A DNA stretch of 64,000 bases from Microvirga lenta (GCF_020532555.1 NZ_JAJBBR010000005.1:62001-126000); one strand, 5' to 3'; shown: positions 55,156-62,817, numbered from the stretch's first letter. The notes: generated by a model not told the origin, from the letters alone. Made by a program: numbers and translations.

Positions 55156-56820
55156 TTACATGTTGATGTAGTTCGGTCCGCCGCCGCCTTCGGGGGTGAC
55201 CCAGTTGATGTTCTGGTTCGGGTCCTTGATGTCGCACGTCTTGCAGTGGACGCAGTTCTGCGCGTTGATCTGGAAGCGCGCTCCCCCCTCGCCCTCGACC
55301 CATTCGTAGACCCCGGCCGGGCAGTAGCGCTGCGAGGGGCCGCCATAGACGTCGTGCTCGGACGCCTTCTGCAGGCCCATGTCCCTGACCTTGAGATGGA
55401 CCGGCTGGTCCTCCTCGTGATTGGTGTTCGACAGGAACACCGAGGAGAGCTTGTCGAAGGTCAGCACCCCGTCGGGCTTCTCGTACCTGATCGGCTTCAC
55501 CTGATCGAGCGGCAGCAGGCATTCGTGATCGGGCTTGCCGTGGCTCATGGTGCCGAAGGGCGACCAGCCGAACAGCTCCGTCAGCCACATGTCGAGGCCG
55601 CCCAGCGCCACGCCCGCTGTCGTGCCGTATTTCGACCAGAGCGGCTTCACGTTGCGCACGCGCTTGAGGTCGTAGCCGATGGGCGAGGAGCGCCAGGCCT
55701 CCTCGTAGGACGCGACCTCGTCGTGGGAGCGGCCCGCCTGCAGCGCCTCGAGGAGGTGATCGGCGCAGAGCATGCCGGACAGGATCGCGTTGTGGCTGCC
55801 CTTGATGCGCGGCACGTTCACGAAACCAGCGGAATCGCCCACGAGGCAGCCGCCCGGGAAGGACAGGCGCGGCACCGATTGCCAGCCGCCCTCCATGATG
55901 GCGCGGGCGCCGTAGCCGATGCGCTTGGCGCCCTCGAACACGTCGCGCACCATCGGATGGGTCTTGAAGCGCTGGAACTCGTCGAAGGGCGAGAGGGTCG
56001 GGTTCTTGTAGTTGAGGTGCACCACGAAGCCGACGGAGACCAGATTGTCGTCGAAGTGGTAGAGCCAGGAGCCGCCGCCCGCGTTGTTCGGCAGGGGCCA
56101 GCCCATGGAATGGCGCACGAGGCCGGGCTGGAACTTGTCGGGCTGAACCTGCCAGAGCTCCTTGATGCCGATACCGTATTTCTGGTGGTCGCGGCCCTGG
56201 TTGAGGCCGTAGCGCTCGACCATCTGCTTCGTCAGGTTGCCGCGCGCGCCTTCCGCGAAGACCGTGTACCTGGCGCGAAGCTCCATGCCGCGGGTGAAGT
56301 TGGCGTTGGGCTCGCCGTTCCGGCCGATGCCCATGTCGCCGGTGGCGATGCCCACCACCTTGCCGTCCTCCACCAGCACCTCGGCGGCCGGGAAGCCCGG
56401 ATAGATCTCGACGCCCAGCTCCTCCGCCTTGCGGCCGAGATAGCGGGCCACGTTGCCCAGGGAGCCGACGAAGTTGCCGTGGTTGTTCATGAGCTTGGGC
56501 ATGAACACGTTGGGCAGCCTCACGCCGCCCGCATGGCCCAGATACATGAACTCGTCCGCCGTCACTGCGGTCTTGAGGGGACGGTCCGGATCGCTGCGCC
56601 ATTCCGGCAGGAGGCTGTCGAGGCCGATGGGATCGACCACGGCGCCGGAGAGGATGTGGGCGCCGACCTCCGAGCCCTTCTCCACCACCACGACGGAGAT
56701 GTCCGCTCCCTTCTCGGCCGCCTGCTGCTTGAGCCGGATGGCGGTGCTGAGGCCCGCAGGACCGGCTCCGACGACGACGACGTCGAAATCCATCGATTCA
56801 CGGGCGGGCAGATCGGCCAT
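55156..56820 (-). CDS. etfD: Electron transfer flavoprotein-ubiquinone oxidoreductase
   Basis: 554 residues. FAD-binding 'DVVVVGAGPAGLSTAIRLKQ', ubiquinone-site region 'GSHNAILSGMLCADHLLEAL', and the C-terminal 4Fe-4S ligands: Cys in 'RYCPAGVYEW', then 'INAQNCVHCKTCDIKDPNQN'. It takes electrons from ETF (fed by acyl-CoA dehydrogenases such as the one at 24-25 kb) into the quinone pool at the inner membrane. Divergent from the HigB-like gene. Confidence 0.95.
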   Translation of the reverse strand: MADLPARESMDFDVVVVGAGPAGLSTAIRLKQQAAEKGADISVVVVEKGSEVGAHILSGAVVDPIGLDSLLPEWRSDPDRPLKTAVTADEFMYLGHAGGVRLPNVFMPKLMNNHGNFVGSLGNVARYLGRKAEELGVEIYPGFPAAEVLVEDGKVVGIATGDMGIGRNGEPNANFTRGMELRARYTVFAEGARGNLTKQMVERYGLNQGRDHQKYGIGIKELWQVQPDKFQPGLVRHSMGWPLPNNAGGGSWLYHFDDNLVSVGFVVHLNYKNPTLSPFDEFQRFKTHPMVRDVFEGAKRIGYGARAIMEGGWQSVPRLSFPGGCLVGDSAGFVNVPRIKGSHNAILSGMLCADHLLEALQAGRSHDEVASYEEAWRSSPIGYDLKRVRNVKPLWSKYGTTAGVALGGLDMWLTELFGWSPFGTMSHGKPDHECLLPLDQVKPIRYEKPDGVLTFDKLSSVFLSNTNHEEDQPVHLKVRDMGLQKASEHDVYGGPSQRYCPAGVYEWVEGEGGARFQINAQNCVHCKTCDIKDPNQNINWVTPEGGGGPNYINM

Positions 56821-56939
56821 AGCGGTTCTCCTGGTACGCGGCTTTCACCTTGAGCGAATAGATGGTTTACATATGAACGACCTATTCGAATTCTCAAGTT
56901 ATTCTAACGCAGGCACCTTCCTAACTTCATTGGTGCGCG

Positions 56940-56959
56940 GCCGAAAGCTCTCTTTCGGC
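56940..56959. promoter_or_regulatory. Inverted repeat 1 upstream of the toxin-antitoxin-derived module
   Basis: GCCGAAAG, CTCT, CTTTCGGC: perfect 8-bp arms with a 4-base spacer. Candidate operator or leader hairpin. Confidence 0.55.
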
Positions 56960-56972
56960 ATAACATTATGCC
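56957..56972. promoter_or_regulatory. Inverted repeat 2, overlapping repeat 1
   Basis: GGCATAA, CA, TTATGCC: 7-bp perfect arms; shares GGC with repeat 1. It contains AT-rich steps that could serve as a -10 region. Confidence 0.55.
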
Positions 56973-56985
56973 GAACTTTCCACTT

Positions 56986-57003
56986 GTTCCCAAATTTGGG
57001 AAC
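56986..57003. promoter_or_regulatory. 18-bp perfect palindrome, candidate operator
   Basis: GTTCCCAAATTTGGGAAC reads the same on both strands. It ends four bases before the ATG at 57008 and overlaps the ribosome-binding region. Such a site is what an HTH antitoxin dimer would be expected to bind for autoregulation. Confidence 0.7.
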
Positions 57004-57007
57004 GTCT

Positions 57008-57358
57008 ATGGTGCTCCCCATGCTTGTGATCGGCGTTCCGAGACTTGAAGCCTATTGGACCCTTCATCCCGAGGCGGAGCCCTCCCTGAGGGCTCTTCAT
57101 GCTCTGCTGTCCGCGGCCTCGTGGGGCAGCGCGGCCGAGTTGGTGCTGCATTGGGCGGCCATAGCCCGTGAGGACAAGGGATGCATCAGGCTCGCCCTCG
57201 TCGACGACGGGTGCGAGGTCCTGGTTCAGATCAACTTCGCCCTCGGAATCGCCCAGATCCAAGCCGTGAATGCCCTTGCGCCCCATGGAGCGACGAGCGA
57301 TGACCGTCAGCGTAAAACCGATCAGATCCCCGGCGGATTACGAGCAAGCCCTGCGTGA
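57008..57358 (+). CDS. HigB-like toxin homologue, catalytic region degenerate
   Basis: 116 residues. The N-terminal half matches RelE-superfamily HigB proteins: 'PRLEAYWTLHPEAEPSLRAL', 'LLSAASWGSAAELVLHWAAI'. In the family this is followed by a strand pair with GNKYRL and a closing THAEYDKI, which carry the basic and aromatic residues of the RNase site. Here the equivalents read 'LVDDGCEVLVQINFALGIAQ' and 'APHGATSDD', so those residues are missing. The C-terminal 20 residues are disordered-looking and overlap the next gene by 59 bases. Probably no longer an mRNA interferase; it may keep only antitoxin binding (inference). The ATG at 57008 is preceded by GGGA; 57020 is an alternative. Confidence 0.65.
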   Translation: MVLPMLVIGVPRLEAYWTLHPEAEPSLRALHALLSAASWGSAAELVLHWAAIAREDKGCIRLALVDDGCEVLVQINFALGIAQIQAVNALAPHGATSDDRQRKTDQIPGGLRASPA

Positions 57359-58433
57359 GATCGAAACCCTCATGGCTGCCCAACCGGGCTCCCACGAGGA
57401 GGACCGACTGGAAGTCCTGGCCGCCCTCGTGGCCGCCTATGAGGCGAAGCAGGGTGTGGCGGCCTCGGCCGATCCGATCAGCGTGCTGCAGTTCGCCCTT
57501 CGCGCGCAGGGCAAGGGGCAGAAGGATGTTGCCGCCACCCTCGGGTCGCGCTCCCGCGCTTCGGAGGTCCTGAGCCGGAAGCGGCATCTGTCGGCCGACA
57601 TGGTCGAGAAGCTGTCCCGGGCCTTCGCCATTCCCACCCATCTTCTGGCCGTACCCTATGAGGTTGCCACGGGGCGCCTGCGCCGGATCATCGGCGGCGG
57701 CTCGGTCGCGACGGTCGTCGTTCTGGGCCTCATGGGCGCCGGAACCGGCCTTCTCTTCTGGCACTACGGCCAGGACCTGCCGGAGGTCGCATCGCTCGCC
57801 ACCTATCAACCGCCCAGCCTGGTGAGGAGAGATGACAACGGGCGCCTCCTGGAGCACCGCAGCTTCGTCCCCCTGACGGAGATCCCGCCTCATGTGGTGA
57901 AAGCCTTTCTGGCGGCCGAGGATCAGGACTTCTATGACCATGGCGGTGTGAGCACGCGGGCGATCCTGCGCGCCTCCCTGCAGAACATCGCCAGTCTCGG
58001 GATCAATCCCGCAGGTGGCAGCACGATCAGTCAGCAGGTCGCCAAGAACGTGCTGCTGCCGGGCCAGCCGCGCTCCCTCGAACGCAAGATCAAGGAAGTC
58101 ATCCTGGCCCGCAGGATCGAGGCGAACCTGACCAAGGACCGGATCCTCGAGATCTATCTCAATCAGATCTATTTCGGCGGCAGCGCCTATGGCATCGCCG
58201 CGGCATCGCAGGCCTATTTCGGCAAGGCACCGCACGACCTCACCCTTGCCGAAGCTGCCTACCTGGCTGCCCTGCCGAAGGCTCCCAACCATTACCGCCT
58301 CGACATGGCCGAGAACCGGGATCGAGCGAAGGACCGGCGGGATTGGGTTCTGGCCCGCATGGCGGACGATGGCCTGATCACGCCCACGGCCGCACATTTG
58401 GCTGCAGGCGAACCCCTGGTGATCTCGAACTGA
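57300..58433 (+). CDS. HigA-type HTH antitoxin domain fused to a GT51 peptidoglycan glycosyltransferase
   Basis: 377 residues. Residues 1-115 are a HigA antitoxin: 'IRSPADYEQALREIETLMAA', 'EEDRLEVLAALVAAYEAKQG', then the HTH 'GKGQKDVAATLGSRSRASEV', 'LSRKRHLSADMVEKLSRAFA'. Residues ~130-153 are one membrane helix (GGGSVATVVVLGLMGAGTGL). Residues ~165-335 are a complete GT51 domain with all five motifs: 'AAEDQDFYDHGG' (E207), 'GGSTISQQVAKN', 'ERKIKEVILARRIE', 'KDRILEIYLNQIYFGG' and 'AAYLAALPKAPNHY'. No transpeptidase domain follows. Predicted topology: DNA-binding part in the cytoplasm, lipid II polymerase in the periplasm. ATG 57300 has GGAG about ten bases upstream. It overlaps and is coupled to the HigB-like gene. 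The reading frame is uninterrupted across the junction, so this is not an obvious frameshift artefact. Confidence 0.9.
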   Translation: MTVSVKPIRSPADYEQALREIETLMAAQPGSHEEDRLEVLAALVAAYEAKQGVAASADPISVLQFALRAQGKGQKDVAATLGSRSRASEVLSRKRHLSADMVEKLSRAFAIPTHLLAVPYEVATGRLRRIIGGGSVATVVVLGLMGAGTGLLFWHYGQDLPEVASLATYQPPSLVRRDDNGRLLEHRSFVPLTEIPPHVVKAFLAAEDQDFYDHGGVSTRAILRASLQNIASLGINPAGGSTISQQVAKNVLLPGQPRSLERKIKEVILARRIEANLTKDRILEIYLNQIYFGGSAYGIAAASQAYFGKAPHDLTLAEAAYLAALPKAPNHYRLDMAENRDRAKDRRDWVLARMADDGLITPTAAHLAAGEPLVISN

Positions 58434-58479
58434 GCGTGACGATCCGGGCGGTCCCTGTCCGGGAGCGAAAGCCCCCGAG

Positions 58480-58508
58480 TTGCCGCCCCGTCTCGGGATG
58501 TCTACAAT
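58480..58508 (+). promoter_or_regulatory. Sigma-70-type promoter giving a leaderless ogt mRNA
   Basis: TTGCCG (58480-58485), 17-base spacer, TACAAT (58503-58508). The ATG is only five bases after the -10 box, so transcription should begin at or next to the start codon, and no Shine-Dalgarno is present. Confidence 0.65.
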
Positions 58509-58513
58509 GAGAC

Positions 58514-59080
58514 ATGCAGGATCATCCGTCCGATCGAGAGGCGTCCTATACGCTGTTCGACACGCCCATCGGGGTCTGTGGGCTCGCCTGGAACGAGCGC
58601 GGAATCGCGGGCTTCCAGCTCCCCGAGGAGGACGTGTCCGGGATGCGCAGCCGCCTCGCCAAGCGCTTCCCCGGGATCCGCGAAACGCCGCCGCCACCGG
58701 ACATCCGGGCCGTCATCGACGACGTGGCGGCTCTGCTCGGGGGCGAGGCGCGCGATCTGTCCGCCGTGCCGCTGGACATGGACGGCGTGCCGGAATTCGA
58801 CCGTCGCATTTACGAGATCGCCCGCAGCATTCCGCCGGGCCGCGTGCTGACCTATGGCGAGATTGCCTCCCGGCTCCGCATCGACAACGCGCGAGCGATC
58901 GGCCAGGCGCTGGGGCGCAATCCTTTCACCGTCATCGTGCCTTGCCACCGGGTCGTGGCGGCAGGCGGCAAGCTTGGGGGGTTCTCGGCCAATGGGGGTG
59001 CCACGACCAAGCGCCGCCTTCTCGCCATCGAAGGCGCCAGACGGGACGAGAGTCCGACCCTTTTCGACCTGATTTCGTGA
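58514..59080 (+). CDS. ogt: Methylated-DNA-protein cysteine methyltransferase
   Basis: 188 residues. The acceptor site 'FTVIVPCHRVVAAGGKLGGF' (PCHRV) with the preceding 'IPPGRVLTYGEIASRLRIDN' DNA-binding helix-turn-helix and the Asn hinge 'GRNPF' is complete. It removes alkyl groups from O6 of guanine in a single-turnover reaction. No AraC-type Ada regulatory domain, so the Ogt type. Its N-terminus MQDHPSDREA is nearly the same as that of the UDG two genes along the strand, and both share a similar promoter. Confidence 0.93.
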   Translation: MQDHPSDREASYTLFDTPIGVCGLAWNERGIAGFQLPEEDVSGMRSRLAKRFPGIRETPPPPDIRAVIDDVAALLGGEARDLSAVPLDMDGVPEFDRRIYEIARSIPPGRVLTYGEIASRLRIDNARAIGQALGRNPFTVIVPCHRVVAAGGKLGGFSANGGATTKRRLLAIEGARRDESPTLFDLIS

Positions 59081-59113
59081 AGGCAGACCGGTCGGGTCCT
59101 GTGCGGGCCCGAG

Positions 59114-59142
59114 TTGTCCGTGCCCCTCGGAATGCTTACATA
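59114..59142 (+). promoter_or_regulatory. Sigma-70-type promoter giving a leaderless UDG mRNA
   Basis: TTGTCC (59114-59119), 17-base spacer, TACATA (59137-59142), then six bases to the ATG. It aligns with the ogt promoter over about 45 bases, including 'cccgagttg' and 'atgcagga'. Confidence 0.65.
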
Positions 59143-59148
59143 CGATTC

Positions 59149-59976
59149 ATGCAGGACGCCCCTTCCGACCGCGACGCTCTTCAGGCGCTCCTCGACTTCC
59201 ATGTCGAGGCGGGGGTGGACCTTGCCCTGGACGAGACGCCGCACAACCGCTTCGCCGAAGCCGCAGCGCCGCCTGCCCCCGCCAGGGCGCCGGAACAGCC
59301 CCGTGAAGCCCCCCGCCCCGCCGCGCCTCCTCCCCGCGCGTTGCCCAAGATGGCGGCGGCCGCGCCGGAGGACGTGGCGACCATGGCGCGCGAGCTGGCG
59401 CGCGACGCCCAGTCCCTCGAGGAACTCGAAGCCCTCCTGCGGGAGTTCGACGGCTGCGCCTTGAAGTTCAGCGCCAAGAATCTCGCCTTCGCGGACGGCA
59501 ACCCGAAGGGGCGCGTGATGCTGGTGGGCGAAGCGCCCGGCGCCGACGAGGACCGGATCGGAAAGCCCTTCATGGGCCGCTCCGGCCAGCTCCTCGACAG
59601 GATGCTCGCCGCCATCGGCCTCGACCGCAGCAACGTCTACGTGGCCAACATCGTGCCGTGGCGACCGCCGGGCAACCGCACGCCCACGCCGCAGGAAATC
59701 GCGATCTGCAAGCCGTTCATCGCCCGCCAGATCGAGCTCGCGGGTCCCGAGATCCTGCTCTGCCTCGGCGGCCCGGCGGCCCAGAACCTGCTCAACGTGA
59801 AGGACGGCATCCTGCGCACCCGCGGCCGCTGGTTCACCTACAAGACCGAGGCCGGGCGCGAGCTCCGCGCGATGCCGACCCTGCATCCGGCCTATCTCCT
59901 GCGCCAGCCCCTGCAGAAGCGCCTCGGCTGGCGGGACTTCACTTCCCTGCGCCGCGCCCTCGACGGTCGCGAATAG
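59149..59976 (+). CDS. Uracil-DNA glycosylase, family 4
   Basis: 275 residues. A ~60-residue Pro/Ala-rich linker (about 40-75) precedes the catalytic domain. 'DGCALKFSAKNLAFADGNPK', 'VMLVGEAPGADEDRIGKPFM' (motif A, GEAPG), and 'TLHPAYLLRQP' (motif B) are family-4 hallmarks. This branch normally holds a 4Fe-4S cluster; I see Cys in 'GCALK', 'AICKPF' and 'LLCLGG', which leaves the cluster incomplete or rearranged, so it may be a cluster-free variant. It removes uracil from DNA. Confidence 0.88.
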   Translation: MQDAPSDRDALQALLDFHVEAGVDLALDETPHNRFAEAAAPPAPARAPEQPREAPRPAAPPPRALPKMAAAAPEDVATMARELARDAQSLEELEALLREFDGCALKFSAKNLAFADGNPKGRVMLVGEAPGADEDRIGKPFMGRSGQLLDRMLAAIGLDRSNVYVANIVPWRPPGNRTPTPQEIAICKPFIARQIELAGPEILLCLGGPAAQNLLNVKDGILRTRGRWFTYKTEAGRELRAMPTLHPAYLLRQPLQKRLGWRDFTSLRRALDGRE

Positions 59977-60063
59977 GCCAAGCTTCTCCTTCTCCCCGGA
60001 ACCGGGCCAAAAGATCCGCTTTAAGACTGTGCGGCGCAGGATGCCGCTCGTTGCAGGTGGATC

Positions 60064-60927
60064 ATGCGCTGGGAAGATTTTCGAACCTCGTCCAATGTGG
60101 AAGACCGTCGCGGCATGGGAATCGGCGGCGCCGGCGGCCTCGGGATGGGGACGATCGTGATCCTCGGCCTGATCGGCTGGGCCTTCGGCATCGACCCGCG
60201 CCTTCTCATCGGCGGGGCCGAGATGCTCGCGGGCGGCGGCTCCGGCTACGAGCAGCAGCAGGGCCGCCAGGGCGCCCCCGACGACGAGATGGGCCGCTTC
60301 GCCGCCGCGATCCTCGGCAATACGGAGGATGTGTGGACGACCGTGCTGCCGCAGCAGGTCAACCGCCAGTACAATCCGCCCAAGCTCGTGCTGTTTTCCG
60401 GCGCGACCCGCTCCGGCTGCGGCGGCGCGCAATCGGCCATGGGTCCGTTCTACTGCCCGCTCGACCAGACCATCTACATCGATCTCTCCTTCTTCCAGGA
60501 AATGCAGCAGCGCTTCCGCGCCGGCGGCGATTTCGCCTATGCCTACGTGCTCGCCCACGAGGTCGGCCACCATGTCGAGAACGAGCTCGGCATCCTGCCC
60601 CGCGTGCAGGAGCGCCAGCGGCAGGTCGGGCAGACGGAGGCCAACCAGCTCTCGGTGCGCGTCGAGCTGATGGCCGACTGCCTCGCGGGCGTCTGGGCGC
60701 ACCATTCCAACCAGCGCTGGCACTCCCTCCAGGAGGGCGACATCGAGGAGGCGATCCGGGCCGCCGAGGCCATCGGCGACGACCGCCTGCAGAAGCAGAG
60801 CCAGGGCCGCGTCGTGCCCGACAGCTTCACCCACGGCTCCTCGGCCCAGCGCATGCGCTGGCTCACCACGGGCCTGAAGAGCGGACAGGTCCAGGCCTGC
60901 GACACGTTCCGGGCGACGCGGCTCTAA
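60064..60927 (+). CDS. Neutral zinc metallopeptidase (YpfJ family)
   Basis: 287 residues. N-terminal cytoplasmic stub, one membrane helix (GMGTIVILGLIGWAFGI), and a periplasmic peptidase domain with 'YVLAHEVGHHVENELGI' (HExxH zinc site) and a later Glu in 'VRVELMADCLAGVWAH'. 'SGCGGAQSAMGPFYCPLDQT' is typical of the family. Substrate unknown. Start ATG 60064. Confidence 0.9.
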   Translation: MRWEDFRTSSNVEDRRGMGIGGAGGLGMGTIVILGLIGWAFGIDPRLLIGGAEMLAGGGSGYEQQQGRQGAPDDEMGRFAAAILGNTEDVWTTVLPQQVNRQYNPPKLVLFSGATRSGCGGAQSAMGPFYCPLDQTIYIDLSFFQEMQQRFRAGGDFAYAYVLAHEVGHHVENELGILPRVQERQRQVGQTEANQLSVRVELMADCLAGVWAHHSNQRWHSLQEGDIEEAIRAAEAIGDDRLQKQSQGRVVPDSFTHGSSAQRMRWLTTGLKSGQVQACDTFRATRL

Positions 60928-61026
60928 TCGTCCCTGCCCCACGCCCAGGCCCCGGAATTTGGCCATACCACCCATCGGCAGCCTTGAGCTATGTTGAAGG
61001 CCTCGAGCCTGCACGGAGGCAAGGCG

Positions 61027-61608
61027 ATGGCTGGAAAGGCGTTCAACGGCGGCAGGCGTTTCTGGAGGCTGGCGCCCTGGGCGATCTCGGCGCTCCTTCT
61101 GCTGCTGCCCCTGGTGGCGATGCAGTTCACCGATGAGGTGGCCTGGGACGAGACCGACTTCGCCGTCTTCGGCGCCATGCTGTTCGGCGCTTGCGGCACC
61201 TACGAACTGGCCGCCCGGATGACGGGAAGCGTTGCCTACCGGGCCGCCGTCGGCGTCGCGGTCGCGGCGGCCTTCGTCCTCATCTGGATCAATCTCGCGG
61301 TCGGCATCATCGGATCCGAGGACAACCCGGCCAACCTGATGTATGGCGGCGTGCTCGCCGCCGGGATCGTCGGCGCCCTCGTCGTCCGCTTCCAGCCCCG
61401 TGGCATGGCGCTCGCGCTGGCCGCGACGGCGCTGGCTCAGGTGCTGGTCGGCGTGATCGCCCTGACCGCGGGGCTTGGCTCCACCGGAGAGAACTGGCCA
61501 AGGGTCATTCTGGTCCTGACCGGATTCTTCGCCGCGCTCTGGCTCCTGTCGGCCTGGCTGTTCCGGAAGGCGGCGCGGGAGCCGGCCTCCACAGGCGCGG
61601 CATCCTAG
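61027..61608 (+). CDS. Membrane protein of unknown function
   Basis: 193 residues with six likely membrane helices (APWAISALLLLLPLVAMQF, DFAVFGAMLFGACGTYELAA, AAVGVAVAAAFVLIWINLAV, NLMYGGVLAAGIVGALVV, ALALAATALAQVLVGVIALT, VILVLTGFFAALWLLSAWLF). A similar domain is found in many proteobacterial hypothetical proteins. ATG 61027 has GGAGG eight bases upstream, which decides against the in-frame ATG at 60991. Confidence 0.8.
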   Translation: MAGKAFNGGRRFWRLAPWAISALLLLLPLVAMQFTDEVAWDETDFAVFGAMLFGACGTYELAARMTGSVAYRAAVGVAVAAAFVLIWINLAVGIIGSEDNPANLMYGGVLAAGIVGALVVRFQPRGMALALAATALAQVLVGVIALTAGLGSTGENWPRVILVLTGFFAALWLLSAWLFRKAAREPASTGAAS

Positions 61609-61700
61609 ACGAGTCCCGGCCATGACGGGGTGAGAAGCCCGTTCTGGAACCCGCTCCCGTGCCGCGCTAGATGAAGGCAGGATCCACCAGAGCGCTCCCC

Positions 61701-62255
61701 ATGCCCGGCATCGACCAGAATCTCGATTTCGTTCCCCTCTCCATCGCGGTTCTGACCGTTTCCGACACCCGTTCCCTGGAGGACGACAGGTCCGGCAACA
61801 CCCTGGCCGAGCGCATCGCAAAGGCAGGCCACAGGCTCGGCGACCGGGCCATCGTGACGGACGACATCGAGGCCATCCGCGCCAAGGTGAAGGGCTGGAT
61901 CGCGGATCCCGCCATCGACGTGATCGTCACCACCGGCGGCACGGGCTTCACCGGCCGCGACGTGACGCCGGAGGCCGTCGAGCCCCTGTTCGAAAAGCGC
62001 ATGGAGGGCTTCTCGGCGGTGTTCCACCGCATCTCGTACGACAAGATCGGCACCTCGACGATCCAGTCCCGCGCCACGGCGGGGCTTGCGGGCACTACTT
62101 TCATCTTCGTGCTGCCGGGCTCTCCCGGCGCCTGCAAGGACGCCTGGGACGGCATCCTGGAAGCGCAGCTCGACTACCGGCACCGGCCCTGCAACTTCGT
62201 GGAGATCATGCCGCGCCTCGACGAGCACCTGAAGCGCGGCAAGCTCAAGGCCTGA
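61701..62255 (+). CDS. moaB: Molybdenum cofactor biosynthesis protein MoaB
   Basis: 184 residues. 'LSIAVLTVSDTRSLEDDRSG', 'VIVTTGGTGFTGRDVTPEAV', 'ISYDKIGTSTIQSRATAGLA' and 'FVLPGSPGACKDAWDGILEA' are the MogA/MoaB molybdopterin-binding signature. It adenylylates molybdopterin before metal insertion. ATG 61701 (MPGIDQNLDF) is the usual start. It converges with the glycosyltransferase gene, three bases between stops. Confidence 0.92.
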   Translation: MPGIDQNLDFVPLSIAVLTVSDTRSLEDDRSGNTLAERIAKAGHRLGDRAIVTDDIEAIRAKVKGWIADPAIDVIVTTGGTGFTGRDVTPEAVEPLFEKRMEGFSAVFHRISYDKIGTSTIQSRATAGLAGTTFIFVLPGSPGACKDAWDGILEAQLDYRHRPCNFVEIMPRLDEHLKRGKLKA

Positions 62256-62258
62256 GCC

Positions 62259-62762
62259 TCAGCCGAGGGCCGGGTCGCGCTCGATCATGGCCGCGAGGCG
62301 CACGGGCCTTCGCGCCTTGGCGCCTTCCATCAGGACCCGGCGATGCACCAGGTCGCCGGCGCGGATCGTCGCCCCTCCGGCCAGGCCGCGCACCGCATCG
62401 ACGATGCCGCTGAACGGGCCGGACTGCCGATGCCGCAGGCGGGCGACGCCGCGCTCGGGCCTGCTCACGCTGACGAAGCGGTCGAGGACCCGGATCCAGC
62501 CCTCCTGCGGAATGTCGCCGTCGTCGAGACACAGGAGCCATTCCCGCCGCGCGGCTTCGGCCCCGCGCCGCCATGTCCCGTCCTTCGTCGTGACCAGGGT
62601 CGCTCCGGCCGCATCGGCCACGTGAGCGATGGCCTCGTCCGGCTCTCGGGCCAGGATGACGGCATCGCCGACGAGCCCCGCCGCAACGGCAGGCACGAGG
62701 GAACTCAGGGTCGCGGCCAGGGCCTCGGGCCCGTGACCGACACGGATAAGAACGCTGATCAT
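62259..62762 (-). CDS. Small glycosyltransferase-like protein
   Basis: 167 residues. 'ISVLIRVGHGPEALAATLSS' and 'REWLLCLDDGDIPQEGWIRV' (DDG where family 2 has DxD) follow the GT-A pattern, but the protein is shorter than typical family 2 enzymes. A functional acceptor region may be lacking. Role unknown. Divergent from the radical SAM gene. Confidence 0.65.
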   Translation of the reverse strand: MISVLIRVGHGPEALAATLSSLVPAVAAGLVGDAVILAREPDEAIAHVADAAGATLVTTKDGTWRRGAEAARREWLLCLDDGDIPQEGWIRVLDRFVSVSRPERGVARLRHRQSGPFSGIVDAVRGLAGGATIRAGDLVHRRVLMEGAKARRPVRLAAMIERDPALG

Positions 62763-62817
62763 GCGGTCACCATAGCGGCTTCCGCAGCGTCCGTCGCCAT
62801 CAAGCCGTCTTGATTTC

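Noticed and set aside
56453-57007. Extending the HigB-like gene upstream into the frame that stays open inside the ETF-QO gene
   Set aside because: The added part is antisense to ETF-QO coding sequence and would read through the promoter and palindromes; the family homology begins right after 57008.
58852-61821. A 989-codon open frame on the minus strand spanning ogt, UDG, ypfJ and the membrane protein gene
   Set aside because: It is antisense to four well-supported genes, has no recognisable domain and shows the Arg/Ala/Gly-rich composition expected from reading high-GC genes in the opposite frame.
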